NCBI GenBank assembly: GCA_026400535.1
Contig: JAPLOU010000043.1
Location: 62,001-126,000 of the forward strand
DNA: 64,000 nt
Reading direction: 5' to 3'
Origin: Hyphomicrobiales bacterium
GTDB taxonomy: Bacteria > Pseudomonadota > Alphaproteobacteria > Rhizobiales > Beijerinckiaceae
Below, in pieces: positions 33,911-43,597 of the stretch; position 1 is the first letter of the stretch; every line of letters starts with the position of its first letter. The translations under genes were made by a program, and so were the position numbers. The notes under the pieces are model-generated. The model was not told the origin of the DNA. It was given only the letters and a program-made list of their open reading frames with translations, and ran no database searches.

Positions 33911-35773
33911 ATGGCACGATGGACACGGCGCGAGGCGCTGAAGGGAACGGCGGCCGCGCTTGCTGCGCCGGCGCTGATCAACCCGGCCTTTGGCGAGACC
34001 GGCTGGACCCAGACCCACGGGCTCTCGACCTTCGGCGAGCTGGGCCTGCCCGCGGACTTCAAGCATTTCGCCTATGTGAATCCTGCCGCTCCCAAAGGCG
34101 GCTTCGTCACGATCCAGCTCAGGAGCGGCGGCGGCAACCAGAGCTTCGACACCTTCAACACGCTCAATTCCTTCGTCGACAAGGGCGACGGGGTGGGCGG
34201 GACAGAACTCATCTTCGATAGTCTCGTGACCAGCCATGCTGACGAGCCGCTGACCGCCTACGGGCTGCTGGCGAAATCGATCCTGATCGCGCCTGACAAG
34301 CTGAGCTATCGCTTCACGCTGCGCGAGGAGGCCCGATTCCATGACGGCTCGCCGCTGACGGCGGAGGATGTTGCCTTCTCGATGAACATCATCAAGACGA
34401 AAGGCCATTCCTCCTATCGCCTCTTGCTGCGCGAGCTGGAGAGCGTCACTGCCGATGACCGGCGCACGGTCACGATCAGGCTGACGCCGAAGAGGAGCCG
34501 CGACCTGCACCTGCTGGTCGGTTCGCTCACTGTGTTCTCGAAGACCTTCTGGGAAGGGCGCGATTTCGAGGCCGCGATCCTGGAACCGATCCTGGGTTCT
34601 GGCGCCTACCGGATGGGGCGTTTCGAGCAGGGCCGCTTCATGGAATACGAGCGGGTCGCCGACTACTGGGGCAAGGACCTTCCGGTCAGCGTCGGGCTCA
34701 ACAATTTCGACCGTATTCGCTACGAATACTTCCGCGACCGCAATGTTGCCTTCGAGGCCTTCAAGGCCGGTGCCATCACCTTTCAGGAAGAATACACCGC
34801 ACGGCAGTGGGCAACGGGCTACGACTTCCCGGCCCTTCGCGACGGCAGGGTGAAGCGCGAGGAATTGCCGCGCACCGGCACGACCGCGGCGCAGGGCTGG
34901 TACTTCAACACCCGCCGCGAGATGTTCAAGGACAAGCGCATCCGCGAGGCCATTGCGATCTGCTTCGATTTCGAGTGGACCAACAAGAACATCATGTTCG
35001 GGCTGCGCGCCCGCACCACCTCCTATTTCGAACGCTCCGACAAGAAGGCTGAAGGGCTGCCCTCGCCCGAGGAACTGGCGCTGCTCGAGCCTTTCCGCGC
35101 GACGCTGGACCCGGAGGTTTTTGCAGCGCCATGGCTGCCGCCCGTCTCCGACGGGTCCGGCAATGACAGGGCTCTCCTGCGGCGCGCCAACGAGCTTTTT
35201 CTGGCGGCCGGCTGCAAGCGCGACGGCGCCATCATGCGCCTGCCCGATGGCAAACCATTCGAGATCGAGTTTCTCGATTCCAACCCCGCGCTGCACCCGC
35301 ACACCCAGCCCTTCATCGCCAACCTGAAGCGGCTCGGCATCGAGGGGCGGCTGCGGACGGTCGACCCGGCGCAGTACCAGAACCGGACCAACGGCTTTGA
35401 ATTCGACATGGTCAGCCTCGCCCTTGGCGGCTCGCAGATTCCCGGCGACACCATGCGAATCGTCATGGGTTCGGAAGCGGCCAAGACACCTGGCTCGCGC
35501 AACTATGCCGGCATCGCCGATCCGGCGATCGACGCGCTGTTGACCGTGATCGCCAACGCCACCTCCTACAAGGAGGTGGTTGTGGCCTGCCGGGCGCTCG
35601 ACCGCGTCTTCCGGGCCGGGCGCTACTGGATCCCGATGTGGCACGCGCCGGCGGTCTGGCTGGCCTACTGGGACATGTATGAGCGGCCTGACATACAGCC
35701 CAGGTTCGGCGAGGGCGCACCGTCGACATGGTGGTTCAATCCCGAAAAAGCCCGCAAGATCGGTCGAGCCTGA
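33911..35773 (+). CDS. yejA: Peptide ABC transporter substrate-binding protein (YejA-like, family 5)
   Basis: A 620-residue SBP_bac_5 protein. It begins with a Tat-type signal (MARWTRREALKGTAAALAAP) and contains the family segments FAYVNPAAPKGGFVTIQL, FDSLVTSHADEPLTAYGLLA and LREEARFHDGSPLTAEDVAF. It would bind oligopeptides in the periplasm; YejABEF imports microcin C-like and antimicrobial peptides in enterobacteria. The ATG at 33911 follows GGAGGC. It heads a plus-strand operon with yejB, yejE and yejF. Confidence 0.93.
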   Translation: MARWTRREALKGTAAALAAPALINPAFGETGWTQTHGLSTFGELGLPADFKHFAYVNPAAPKGGFVTIQLRSGGGNQSFDTFNTLNSFVDKGDGVGGTELIFDSLVTSHADEPLTAYGLLAKSILIAPDKLSYRFTLREEARFHDGSPLTAEDVAFSMNIIKTKGHSSYRLLLRELESVTADDRRTVTIRLTPKRSRDLHLLVGSLTVFSKTFWEGRDFEAAILEPILGSGAYRMGRFEQGRFMEYERVADYWGKDLPVSVGLNNFDRIRYEYFRDRNVAFEAFKAGAITFQEEYTARQWATGYDFPALRDGRVKREELPRTGTTAAQGWYFNTRREMFKDKRIREAIAICFDFEWTNKNIMFGLRARTTSYFERSDKKAEGLPSPEELALLEPFRATLDPEVFAAPWLPPVSDGSGNDRALLRRANELFLAAGCKRDGAIMRLPDGKPFEIEFLDSNPALHPHTQPFIANLKRLGIEGRLRTVDPAQYQNRTNGFEFDMVSLALGGSQIPGDTMRIVMGSEAAKTPGSRNYAGIADPAIDALLTVIANATSYKEVVVACRALDRVFRAGRYWIPMWHAPAVWLAYWDMYERPDIQPRFGEGAPSTWWFNPEKARKIGRA

Positions 35774-35776
35774 CCC

Positions 35777-36886
35777 ATGCTGGCCTATATCGCCCGCCGC
35801 GTCCTCTTGATGATCCCGACCCTGTTCGGCATCATGCTGATCTCGTTCGTGCTGGTGCAGTTCGCGCCCGGCGGTCCGGTCGAGCGGATGATCGCGCAGT
35901 TGCAGGGGCAGGATGCCGGCACCTCGAGCCGCCTTGGCGGGGGCGGCGATGTCGCAGGCGGCGCACCTCAGGCCGGCAGCGGCACGGGCGGGGATGTCAC
36001 CTCGGCCTATCGCGGCGCGCAGGGGCTCGACCCGCAATTCATCAAGGAACTGGAGAAGCAGTTCGGCTTCGACAAGCCGGCCCATGAGCGCTTCTTCAAG
36101 ATGCTGGTCGACTATTCCACCTTCAACTTCGGCAAGAGCTATTTCCGCGACGCGCCCGTGCTGCAGCTGATCAAGGAGAAACTGCCGGTCTCGATCTCGC
36201 TGGGGGTGTGGATCCTGATCATCGGCTACGCCGTGTCGATTCCGCTTGGCATCAAGAAGGCCGTGTCTGACGGCTCGAAGTTCGATGTCTGGACCTCCGG
36301 GCTGGTCATCCTCGGCTATGCCATTCCGGGTTTCCTGTTCGCCATCCTGCTGATCGTGCTGTTTGCCGGCGGCTCATTCTGGCAGGTGTTCCCGCTGCGG
36401 GGGCTGACCTCCGATGGTTGGAAAGACATGCCGTGGCATCGCCAGGTTCTCGATTATCTCTGGCATGTCGCGCTGCCGGTGACGGCGATGGCGCTCGGCA
36501 TCTTTGCCACCAAGACGCTGCTGACCAAGAACTCGTTCCTCGACGAGATCCGCAAGCAATATGTGCTGACCGCCCGCATGAAAGGGCTGAGCGAGACCGG
36601 GGTTCTGTATGGGCACGTCTTCCGCAACGCGATGATGATCATCGTGGCAGGCTTCCCGGGAGCTTTCGTGGGCGCGCTGTTCACCGGCTCGCTCCTGATT
36701 GAGACAATCTTCTCGCTCGACGGGCTCGGGTTGCTGTCGTTCGAAGCCATCGTCAACCGCGACTATCCGGTGGTGTTTGCCACATTGTTCATCTTCTCGC
36801 TGGTGGGCCTCGTCGTCCACCTGATCTCGGACCTGATGTACACGTGGATCGATCCGCGCATCGATTTCGAGACGCGGGAGACGTGA
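35777..36886 (+). CDS. yejB: Peptide ABC transporter permease (YejB-like)
   Basis: A 369-residue inner-membrane permease: an N-terminal span (RRVLLMIPTLFGIMLISFVL), a Gly-rich periplasmic stretch (about residues 45–75), then the BPD_transp_1 core. The EAA-like loop is MKGLSETGVLYGHVFRNAMM and the C-terminal span carries SLVGLVVHLISDLMYTWIDP, typical of the DppB/OppB/YejB family. It starts 3 bases after yejA and overlaps the yejE start (GTGA). Confidence 0.95.
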   Translation: MLAYIARRVLLMIPTLFGIMLISFVLVQFAPGGPVERMIAQLQGQDAGTSSRLGGGGDVAGGAPQAGSGTGGDVTSAYRGAQGLDPQFIKELEKQFGFDKPAHERFFKMLVDYSTFNFGKSYFRDAPVLQLIKEKLPVSISLGVWILIIGYAVSIPLGIKKAVSDGSKFDVWTSGLVILGYAIPGFLFAILLIVLFAGGSFWQVFPLRGLTSDGWKDMPWHRQVLDYLWHVALPVTAMALGIFATKTLLTKNSFLDEIRKQYVLTARMKGLSETGVLYGHVFRNAMMIIVAGFPGAFVGALFTGSLLIETIFSLDGLGLLSFEAIVNRDYPVVFATLFIFSLVGLVVHLISDLMYTWIDPRIDFETRET

Positions 36887-38031
36887 CCTTGGACTCTGTC
36901 ATTGCCCGCCCGGAATTCGTGCCGCCGCCCCCGAAGCGTCCCTTCCTGACGCCGATCAACCAGCGCAGGCTGTCGAACTTCACCGCGAACCGGCGCGGCT
37001 ACTGGTCGCTGGTGATCTTCATGGTGCTGTTCGTGCTCTGCCTGTTCGCCGAGCTGATCGCCAATGACCGGCCGATCTTCGTGACGTACAAGGGCGAATT
37101 GCTTGTGCCGATCGCGGTCGACTATCCCGAAGAGAAGTTCGGCGGCTTTCTCGCCCGAACCGACTACCGCGATCCGGTGATCCAGAAGGAGATCGCCGAA
37201 CATGGCTTTGCCATCTGGCCGTTGATCCGCTTCAGCTATTCCACTCACAATCTCGACCTGCCGGTTCCTGCGCCGGCCCCGCCGACCTGGCTGCTGAAGG
37301 ACGCCCAATGCAAGGTACAGGCCGAAAAACTGGGCGGGAGCACCTGCCGGGACATCGAGTGGAACTGGCTCGGCACCGACGATCAGGGCCGCGATGTGGT
37401 GGCCCGGCTGATCTATGGCTTTCGCCTGTCGGTTCTGTTCGGCCTGACGCTGGCCATCATTTCGTCGGTGATCGGCATCGCGGCAGGGGCTGTGCAGGGT
37501 TACTTCGGCGGCTGGACGGACCTGATTTTCCAGCGTGTGATCGAAATCTGGACCTCGATTCCCTCGCTTTACCTGCTGATCATCATCTCCTCGGTGATCA
37601 CGCCGAGCTTCTGGGTGCTCCTCGGCATCCTCTTGCTCTTCTCATGGGTGGCGCTGGTCGGCGTGGTGCGCGCCGAGTTCCTGCGCGCCCGCAATTTCGA
37701 ATACGTCCGCGCCGCCCGTGCGCTCGGCCTCTCCAGCGGCAAGATCATGGTCAAGCACCTGTTGCCGAACGCCATGGTGGCGACGCTGACCTTCATGCCC
37801 TTCGTGCTCAACGGCTCGATCACGACACTGACCTCGCTCGATTTCCTCGGCTTCGGCCTGCCCCCCGGCTCGCCCTCGCTGGGCGAGTTGCTGGCGCAGG
37901 GCAAGAACAACCTCCAGGCCCCCTGGCTTGGCCTTGCGGGCTTTCTGGTGATCTCACTGATGCTGTCGCTGCTGGTGTTCATCGGCGAGGCGGTGCGGGA
38001 TGCGTTCGATCCGCGCAAGACCTTCGCCTGA
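36883..38031 (+). CDS. yejE: Peptide ABC transporter permease (YejE-like)
   Basis: A 382-residue DppC/YejE-type permease. The N-terminus has NRRGYWSLVIFMVLFVLCLF and the long periplasmic domain is followed by DDQGRDVVARLIYGFRLSVL. The EAA loop is RAARALGLSSGKIMVKHLLP and the end is GEAVRDAFDPRKTFA. A GTG at 36883 overlapping the yejB stop is preferred to an ATG at 36844 inside yejB. The ATPase partner, yejF, follows only after two intervening small genes. Confidence 0.94.
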   Translation: MTLDSVIARPEFVPPPPKRPFLTPINQRRLSNFTANRRGYWSLVIFMVLFVLCLFAELIANDRPIFVTYKGELLVPIAVDYPEEKFGGFLARTDYRDPVIQKEIAEHGFAIWPLIRFSYSTHNLDLPVPAPAPPTWLLKDAQCKVQAEKLGGSTCRDIEWNWLGTDDQGRDVVARLIYGFRLSVLFGLTLAIISSVIGIAAGAVQGYFGGWTDLIFQRVIEIWTSIPSLYLLIIISSVITPSFWVLLGILLLFSWVALVGVVRAEFLRARNFEYVRAARALGLSSGKIMVKHLLPNAMVATLTFMPFVLNGSITTLTSLDFLGFGLPPGSPSLGELLAQGKNNLQAPWLGLAGFLVISLMLSLLVFIGEAVRDAFDPRKTFA

Positions 38032-38050
38032 GAATGTGATAGGATTGCAC

Positions 38051-38287
38051 ATGAACACGATTGTGATCGAGGACTATTCGGCCGACAAGCTGCCCGAGGA
38101 TATCCGGGCAAGGGTTGGCGACTCACAGACCGTGAAGCTCATCATCGCGCCATACCCCCGTCACCCTATCGGCAACGAAGCGCGCTATCAGCGGCTGCTC
38201 TCGGACATGGCGACATGGACGCTTGACGATAGCGGCCGGGATTCGGTGGAGCGCGTGCGCGCGCTTCGGGATGAGTGGGACGATTGA
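38051..38287 (+). CDS. Antitoxin partner of the downstream PIN-domain toxin
   Basis: A 78-residue, acidic protein (MNTIVIEDYSADKLPEDIRA…) ending in ERVRALRDEWDD. It has AGGA at 38041–38044 before its ATG, starts 20 bases after yejE, and overlaps the PIN gene by 4 bases (TTGA). The size, charge and order fit a type II antitoxin, with an N-terminal DNA-binding-like segment and an acidic C-terminus to bind the toxin. No close VapB/AbrB motif is recognised, so the family is unassigned. Confidence 0.65.
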   Translation: MNTIVIEDYSADKLPEDIRARVGDSQTVKLIIAPYPRHPIGNEARYQRLLSDMATWTLDDSGRDSVERVRALRDEWDD

Positions 38288-38820
38288 CCGCTGCGATGCG
38301 CGCCTTTTATCTCGATGCCTGCGTGATCATCGATCTCAGGGAAAAGGCCAATGGCGCAGGCGGGCTTGGCCGGACGCCGGGACTGCTGCGCGAATTGGTC
38401 GGCTGGGCAACGCGCGGCTGGTGCCGGGTGATGACGAGCGAGCTTTCAATGGCGGAATGCCTCGTCGAGCCGCTCCGCGCCGGGGCCAATCTTCGCTCTG
38501 ACAATGAGGAAGCGCGGATTCGCGCAGACTGGTACCGGGAAACGATCGCCATGGGCGGCGCGATTTCTGCCATCCCCGTCAGTCGCGATGTTCTGGCGCG
38601 CGCCGGAGAGCTGCGCGCCCGACATCGGAGCATCAAGTTCGCCGACGCGATCCATCTGGCGAGTGCAGAGTTCGCCGGAGCGGAAGCTCTGATCACACGC
38701 GACAGCCGCCTGTCACGCTGGTTGGAACCGGACCGGACGCCTGTGCTGAAGGGAGTCAGTCTGGTGCCGGCCTCGGAAGACTGGCTTGCCCACACGCTGT
38801 CGGAATTGCGCCCCGCATGA
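38284..38820 (+). CDS. PIN-domain toxin (VapC-like ribonuclease)
   Basis: A 178-residue PIN-domain protein. The conserved acids are all present: FYLDACVIIDLRE (D in motif 1), MAECLVEPL (E), KFADAIHLASAEF (D) and LITRDSRLSRW (D). Such toxins cleave RNA. A TTG at 38284 overlaps the antitoxin stop; ATG at 38296 is an alternative. Its own end overlaps the yejF start by 4 bases, so the toxin is co-transcribed with a peptide transporter, an unusual place for it. Confidence 0.85.
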   Translation: MTAAMRAFYLDACVIIDLREKANGAGGLGRTPGLLRELVGWATRGWCRVMTSELSMAECLVEPLRAGANLRSDNEEARIRADWYRETIAMGGAISAIPVSRDVLARAGELRARHRSIKFADAIHLASAEFAGAEALITRDSRLSRWLEPDRTPVLKGVSLVPASEDWLAHTLSELRPA

Positions 38821-40448
38821 CCACCCGTCTCCTCTTTGTCGAGAACCTCTCCGTCGCCTTCAGCCAGGGCGGCCAGCACACACTTGCGGTTGACGACGTC
38901 TCGTTCTCGCTCGAGCCTGGCGAGACGCTGGCGCTGGTGGGCGAGTCAGGTTCGGGCAAGTCCGTCACCGCCCTGTCGATCCTCAAGCTGCTGCAATATC
39001 CGCCCGCCTCGCACCCATCAGGCCGCGTCATGTTCATGGGTAAGGATTTGCTCAGCGCCAGCGAGGATGAGCTCAGGCAGGTGCGCGGCAACGACATCAC
39101 CATGGTGTTCCAGGAGCCGATGACCTCGCTCAACCCGCTGCACACCATCGAGACGCAGATTGGCGAGATCCTTGGCCTGCACAAGGGCCTGACCGGTGAC
39201 GCCGCGCGCAAGCGCACGCTGGAGCTGCTCGACCTCGTCGGCATCCACAACGCAGCCGAGCGCCTCGACGCCTATCCGCACCAGCTCTCCGGCGGGCAGC
39301 GCCAGCGCGTGATGATCGCCATGGCGCTGGCCAACGAGCCGAAGCTGCTGATCGCGGATGAGCCGACCACGGCGCTTGATGTCACCGTGCAGGCGCAAAT
39401 CCTCAAGCTGCTCAAGGAGCTGCAACAGCGCCTCGGCATGGCGATGCTGTTCATCACCCATGACCTTGGCATCGTGCGCCGCATCTCGGACAGGGTCTGC
39501 GTGATGCTGAAGGGCAAGATCGTCGAGGAAGGCAAGGTTGCCGACGTGTTCGCCGCGCCGCAGCATGCCTACACCCAGCGCCTCCTGGCAGCGGAGCCGA
39601 AGGGCAAGCCAAGACCCATCCCGCCCGGCGCCAGGACCATCCTGGACGCCGGGCCGCTCAGGATCTGGTTTCCGATCAAGAAGGGCTTCCTGCGCTCCAC
39701 GGTCGGCCATGTGAAGGCGGTCGACGGCGTCTCGATCACCATCCGCGAAGGCGAGACAGTCGGCGTCGTCGGGGAATCCGGCTCCGGCAAGACCACGCTC
39801 GGCCTCGCCATCCTGCGCCTGATCGCCTCCGAGGGCCCGATTGTCTTCCTGGGCGAGAACATCAACGGGCTCAAATCCGCTGCGATGCGCCCGAAGCGCC
39901 GTGCCATGCAGGTTGTCTTCCAGGACCCTTATGGCTCGCTATCTCCTCGCCTGTCCGTCGCCGGCATCGTCGAGGAAGGCCTGTTGGTGCAGGACAAGGG
40001 CCTGTCCTACAACGAACGCCGTGCCGTTGTGGCCCGCGCGCTCGTCGATGTCGGGCTCGACCCCGCCGCCATGGACCGCTATCCGCACGAATTTTCAGGC
40101 GGCCAGCGCCAGCGGATCGCCATCGCCCGCGCCATGGCGCTGGATCCCGGCTTCGTGGTGCTGGACGAGCCGACCTCGGCACTCGACATGTCGGTGCAGG
40201 CCCAGATCGTCGACCTGCTGCGCGATCTGCAGGACAGGCGCGGGCTCGCCTATATGTTCATCAGCCATGACCTCAAGGTCGTGCGCGCTCTCTCGCACCG
40301 CGTTCTGGTGATGCAGAACGGCAAGGTGGTCGAGCAGGGCGAGGGCGAAGCCATCTTCGCCGCGCCGCAGACGGACTACACCAAGGCCTTGTTTGCCGCC
40401 GCCTTCAATCTTGACGCGCATGGACTTGCGCACGCAGTGCGGGAGTAG
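38817..40448 (+). CDS. yejF: Peptide ABC transporter ATP-binding protein with two ATPase domains (YejF-like)
   Basis: A 543-residue protein with two complete nucleotide-binding domains. Domain 1: [29 protein letters not shown]. Domain 2: [29 protein letters not shown]. This is the DppD-DppF fusion typical of YejF. It powers the YejBE permeases. An ATGA overlap couples it to the toxin gene upstream. A 171-base gap with a palindrome separates it from deoB. Confidence 0.96.
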   Translation: MTTRLLFVENLSVAFSQGGQHTLAVDDVSFSLEPGETLALVGESGSGKSVTALSILKLLQYPPASHPSGRVMFMGKDLLSASEDELRQVRGNDITMVFQEPMTSLNPLHTIETQIGEILGLHKGLTGDAARKRTLELLDLVGIHNAAERLDAYPHQLSGGQRQRVMIAMALANEPKLLIADEPTTALDVTVQAQILKLLKELQQRLGMAMLFITHDLGIVRRISDRVCVMLKGKIVEEGKVADVFAAPQHAYTQRLLAAEPKGKPRPIPPGARTILDAGPLRIWFPIKKGFLRSTVGHVKAVDGVSITIREGETVGVVGESGSGKTTLGLAILRLIASEGPIVFLGENINGLKSAAMRPKRRAMQVVFQDPYGSLSPRLSVAGIVEEGLLVQDKGLSYNERRAVVARALVDVGLDPAAMDRYPHEFSGGQRQRIAIARAMALDPGFVVLDEPTSALDMSVQAQIVDLLRDLQDRRGLAYMFISHDLKVVRALSHRVLVMQNGKVVEQGEGEAIFAAPQTDYTKALFAAAFNLDAHGLAHAVRE

Positions 40449-40537
40449 CGGATGTGCCTTCAACCAGATTTTGTTCGTCAGATCTTGCTCTCCAGAGAGA
40501 CAGACGATCGATTGTCGACCGATCAAACGACCGTCTC

Positions 40538-40550
40538 GCATTTGAAATGC
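40538..40550. promoter_or_regulatory. Palindrome upstream of deoB, possible operator
   Basis: GCATTT-G-AAATGC is a perfect 13-base inverted repeat, 70 bases before the deoB start. An imperfect GATCG…CGATC repeat lies just upstream (40505–40524). The regulator is unknown. Confidence 0.35.
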
Positions 40551-40619
40551 CACAGTCACTTGCTAAGAAACGGCCTCAAAAAACCACTTGCATGACGTGA
40601 TCGGACGTGGAGGAGTTTA

Positions 40620-41840
40620 ATGCCCCGCGCGATGATCATCGTGCTCGACTCGTGCGGCTGCGGTGCGTCCGCCGATGCCGCGGACTATGGCGACGCGGGC
40701 GCGAACACGCTTGGCCATATCGCCGAACACTGTGCGACTGGCAAAGCGGACCGGAGTGGCCTGCGTTCGGGACCGCTGAACGTGCCGAACATGGCGGCGC
40801 TCGGCCTCAGCGGCGCGCATCTTGCGTCGACCGGCACGCCGTTGGCTGGCGTGCCGATGCCGGGCGAACGCGCTGGGGAGTATGGCTGCGCCGTCGAGAT
40901 CAGCCAGGGCAAGGACACCCCCTCCGGCCATTGGGAGATCGCCGGCTGCCCGCTGCCGTTCAAATGGGGCTACTTCCTCGACAGGAACAACAGCTTTCCG
41001 CCCGAACTCGTGGCCAGGATCATCCGCGAGGGCAAGCTGCCCGGCATTCTGGGCAATTGTCACGCTTCAGGCACCGCAATCATTGACGAACTCGCCGCAG
41101 AGCACATGCGGACGGGCAGGCCAATCTGCTACACCTCCGTCGACAGCGTGTTGCAGATCGCCGCGCATGAAGCCGCCTTCGGTCTGAAGCGCCTCTATGA
41201 ACTGTGCAAGATCGTGCGCGTCCTGGTTGATCCGCTCAACATTGGCCGCGTCATCGCGCGACCCTTCATCGGCTCGCCGCAGACAGGTTTCCAGCGGACG
41301 CCCAACCGCAAGGACTTCGCGGTTGCGCCACCCAACGCCACAATCCTCGACCGGGCCCATGAGGCTGGCCGCACCATCGTCACCATCGGCAAGATCGGCG
41401 ACATCTTCGCCCATCGCAACACCCAGATCGAGCGCAAGGCCGTCAGCAATGACACGCATTTCACGATGGCGGTCGAGACCATGCAAGACATGCCCGATGG
41501 CGGCTTCGCCTTCGTCAATCTCGTCGACTTCGACACCGACTATGGCCACCGCCGCGATGTGCCGGGCTACGCGGCGGCGCTGGAAGCCTTCGACCGGCGA
41601 CTGCCGGAACTGCAGTCTGTGCTCAAGCCCGGCGACCTTGTCGTCATCACGGCCGACCACGGCAATGATCCGAGCTGGCCGGGCACCGACCACACGCGGG
41701 AGCATGTGCCGATCCTCGCCTTCGGGCCCGGTATAGCCGGCCGGGCCATCGGCAAACGGGCCAGCTTCGCCGACATTGGCCAACGTGTTGCAAGCCATCT
41801 TGGCCTTGCCGCGCTGCCGGCCGGGACAAGCTGGAGATGA
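40620..41840 (+). CDS. deoB: Phosphopentomutase
   Basis: A 406-residue DeoB. The N-terminal metal site is [20 protein letters not shown], the catalytic phospho-Thr lies in GANTLGH, and the second metal site is [20 protein letters not shown]. It interconverts ribose-1-phosphate and ribose-5-phosphate (and the deoxy forms) in nucleoside salvage. A strong ribosome-binding site (GGAGGAG) precedes the ATG. No other deo gene lies nearby. Confidence 0.96.
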   Translation: MPRAMIIVLDSCGCGASADAADYGDAGANTLGHIAEHCATGKADRSGLRSGPLNVPNMAALGLSGAHLASTGTPLAGVPMPGERAGEYGCAVEISQGKDTPSGHWEIAGCPLPFKWGYFLDRNNSFPPELVARIIREGKLPGILGNCHASGTAIIDELAAEHMRTGRPICYTSVDSVLQIAAHEAAFGLKRLYELCKIVRVLVDPLNIGRVIARPFIGSPQTGFQRTPNRKDFAVAPPNATILDRAHEAGRTIVTIGKIGDIFAHRNTQIERKAVSNDTHFTMAVETMQDMPDGGFAFVNLVDFDTDYGHRRDVPGYAAALEAFDRRLPELQSVLKPGDLVVITADHGNDPSWPGTDHTREHVPILAFGPGIAGRAIGKRASFADIGQRVASHLGLAALPAGTSWR

Positions 41841-41927
41841 TGGGTTGATTTGGTAACCCCCATCGTCTATCCAGCCGCTGTTGACGGTTGTTCGCGTGCC
41901 TCTGGCATCCGACCAGCCCCGTCCGGC

Positions 41928-42002
41928 GCTGCGGTAGCTCAGTGGTAGAGCACACCATTGGTAATGGTGAGGTCGAGAGTTCAATCCTCTCTCGCAGCAC
42001 CA
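41928..42002 (+). tRNA. tRNA-Thr (anticodon GGT)
   Basis: The cloverleaf is complete. The acceptor stem GCTGCGG (41928–41934) pairs with TCGCAGC, the anticodon stem CACCA/TGGTG has loop TTGGTAA with GGT at 41960–41962, the T loop is TTCAATC, and CCA is encoded at the end. TTGACG at 41881 with GGCATC 17 bases on is a weak promoter candidate. An integrase remnant begins 81 bases downstream. Confidence 0.96.
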
Positions 42003-42083
42003 GCTTCTAGTCCTTTGTTTCCAAGGGCATGAGCCATATCAGTATCTCAGCCTTGTTCCGACCGTGGGATAAAGGTGCAGGGT

Positions 42084-42414
42084 ATGGTTCGAAGAATGGC
42101 TGGGACGGCGCGTCGGCGCAACAGTAGCAAGACCGCAGTTTGAGCAACACGTTCCTGCGGACGTTGTGGGCCGTTTGAGGGCATCGGATTTCGTTTTCAC
42201 GTTCCCGGCTGATCTGGCCGGAAAATCGTTCACGGTGTCTGGCAAGTTCTCGGATCGCACACGCCTATCCTTTAGAACCGCTGACCCTTCAGCCTTCACC
42301 AATTCGTGCAGCCATCTGACCGCCCACTCAGAGCGCATCCATCAAGTCGCACGGGGAGGCCTGGTCACGCTGTCGCACAAGAAGATTGTCGATGTCGCCT
42401 TGACGCTTTAGCCT
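42084..42414 (+). pseudogene. Frameshifted N-terminal remnant of a tyrosine-recombinase integrase
   Basis: An ATG at 42084 begins MVRRMAGTARRRNSSKTAV, then the frame stops. One base on, the reading continues as QFEQHVPADVVGRLRASDFV and FVFTFPADLAGKSFTVSGKF, then LSFRTADPS and VTLSHKKIVDVAL, ending at TAG 42411. VPAD…, …FRTADPS and LSHKKIV are N-terminal signatures of rhizobial phage-type integrases. The catalytic half is absent or unrecognisable. Its position beside tRNA-Thr is the usual place for such an integrase. Confidence 0.65.
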
Positions 42415-42669
42415 CAACTGCTCGCCAGACACCACCGCAAGCCGCTTTCCCCAGTCAGCACTGGTGATCCAGCCCTTAAGGCCCCGCCGGCCCGGTCGGA
42501 GCTTCGACGGCCTATGTGCAAGCTACAACCGCCGTCCCGGTCGCAAGAGCTCACGAAGCCGCGCGACGGTTTCCGAGTGTCGCCGCACATTTTGCAAAGA
42601 GCTTCCTTACTTCATCAAGGCTCACGCTCACCATCAAGACCCGGCCAAGGTGGCACGGGGCTGACATTG
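42415..42669. other. Gene-free stretch after the integrase remnant
   Basis: 255 bases without a supported gene. It may hold decayed integrase sequence: a reading on the plus strand ends in HAHHQDPAKVARG, faintly like an integrase C-terminus, but the similarity is too weak to use. Confidence 0.3.
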
Positions 42670-43446
42670 TCATATGGGAGCGTTCCAAAGCGCCTTCTCT
42701 GTCAATGCTTCGGCGACACGCGCCGCCACCGCGTTGAGCATGGCTTCTCCCTTGTCTGCGCTGGCCGTTGTGGCATCGCCGATCACGCCGTTGAGCGAGC
42801 GTGTTCCGATCTGTCTCCAGCGATAGGTGCCGGGGTTCACGCCGGCGATGGCTGACGCGCCAGGGATGAGTTCGCCTCGGCATTGTGACAGGATCGCTGT
42901 CTCGACAGTGGCGATCTCCACCGCCATGATCATCGAGGTCTCGGCCTCGCAGGCGTGAAGGACGGCTGTCTGGCGATCCATCAGCGCGGCGATGTCAGCC
43001 GGTGCCATTTGCCAGTATGTCCCGCACGCGATGGGCAGACGGAAGCGGATGGTGAGTTCTGTCACGATGGTTTCCAGTGCGGCCATGTTGCCGCCATGGC
43101 CGTTCAGGATGAAAATGCGGCGAAAGCCCTGCCGCACAGCGCTATCACAAAGGCAGTTGATCACGGCCTGCATTGTCTCGAAGTCGAGCGTCAGCGTGCC
43201 CCCAAGCGAGACATGATGCTCGGACATGCCATAGGGAATGACCGGGGCGACGACCACCGGCTCGCGCTCGGCAATCAACTGCGCGGCACGCACGCTGACC
43301 TCGAGCGCAAGCCGATAGTCGACCATCACCGGCAGATGCGGTCCATGCTGCTCGGTGGCACCGATCGGGATGATCAAGATGGCGTTGTCTTCGGCCAGTC
43401 GGCGCAGGTCGGCAGCCTTGAGACGGCCCCAGTTCACTTCGGGCAT
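42670..43446 (-). CDS. Creatininase family protein
   Basis: A 258-residue metalloamidase. The metal-binding motifs are IPIGATEQHGPHLPVMVDYR (Glu, His, Asp) and FILNGHGGNMAALETI, with HACEAETSMIMA (Glu) later. The family includes creatinine amidohydrolase, mycofactocin MftE and N-formylamide hydrolases; the exact substrate is unknown. The ATG at 43446 gives the normal N-terminus. It follows an amino-acid ABC transporter on the same strand (151-base gap), so the imported compound may be its substrate. Confidence 0.88.
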   Translation of the reverse strand: MPEVNWGRLKAADLRRLAEDNAILIIPIGATEQHGPHLPVMVDYRLALEVSVRAAQLIAEREPVVVAPVIPYGMSEHHVSLGGTLTLDFETMQAVINCLCDSAVRQGFRRIFILNGHGGNMAALETIVTELTIRFRLPIACGTYWQMAPADIAALMDRQTAVLHACEAETSMIMAVEIATVETAILSQCRGELIPGASAIAGVNPGTYRWRQIGTRSLNGVIGDATTASADKGEAMLNAVAARVAEALTEKALWNAPI

Positions 43447-43597
43447 CACGTATGTCCTGTGGTTTTCTGATCCGTGGCACCTGTCACAACCACCCTCATG
43501 ATGGTCGCTCCCCGCTGCCGTATGGTCTTGCGGTGTTGCTTCGGGAGGTTGCCGGGCTTGCTTGCCCGGCAGCCTCAAGCTCTGCGGGCGTTTACGC

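Noticed and set aside
42039..42338. Minus-strand 99-codon frame after tRNA-Thr
   Set aside because: It is antisense to the integrase remnant, whose motifs are convincing on the plus strand.
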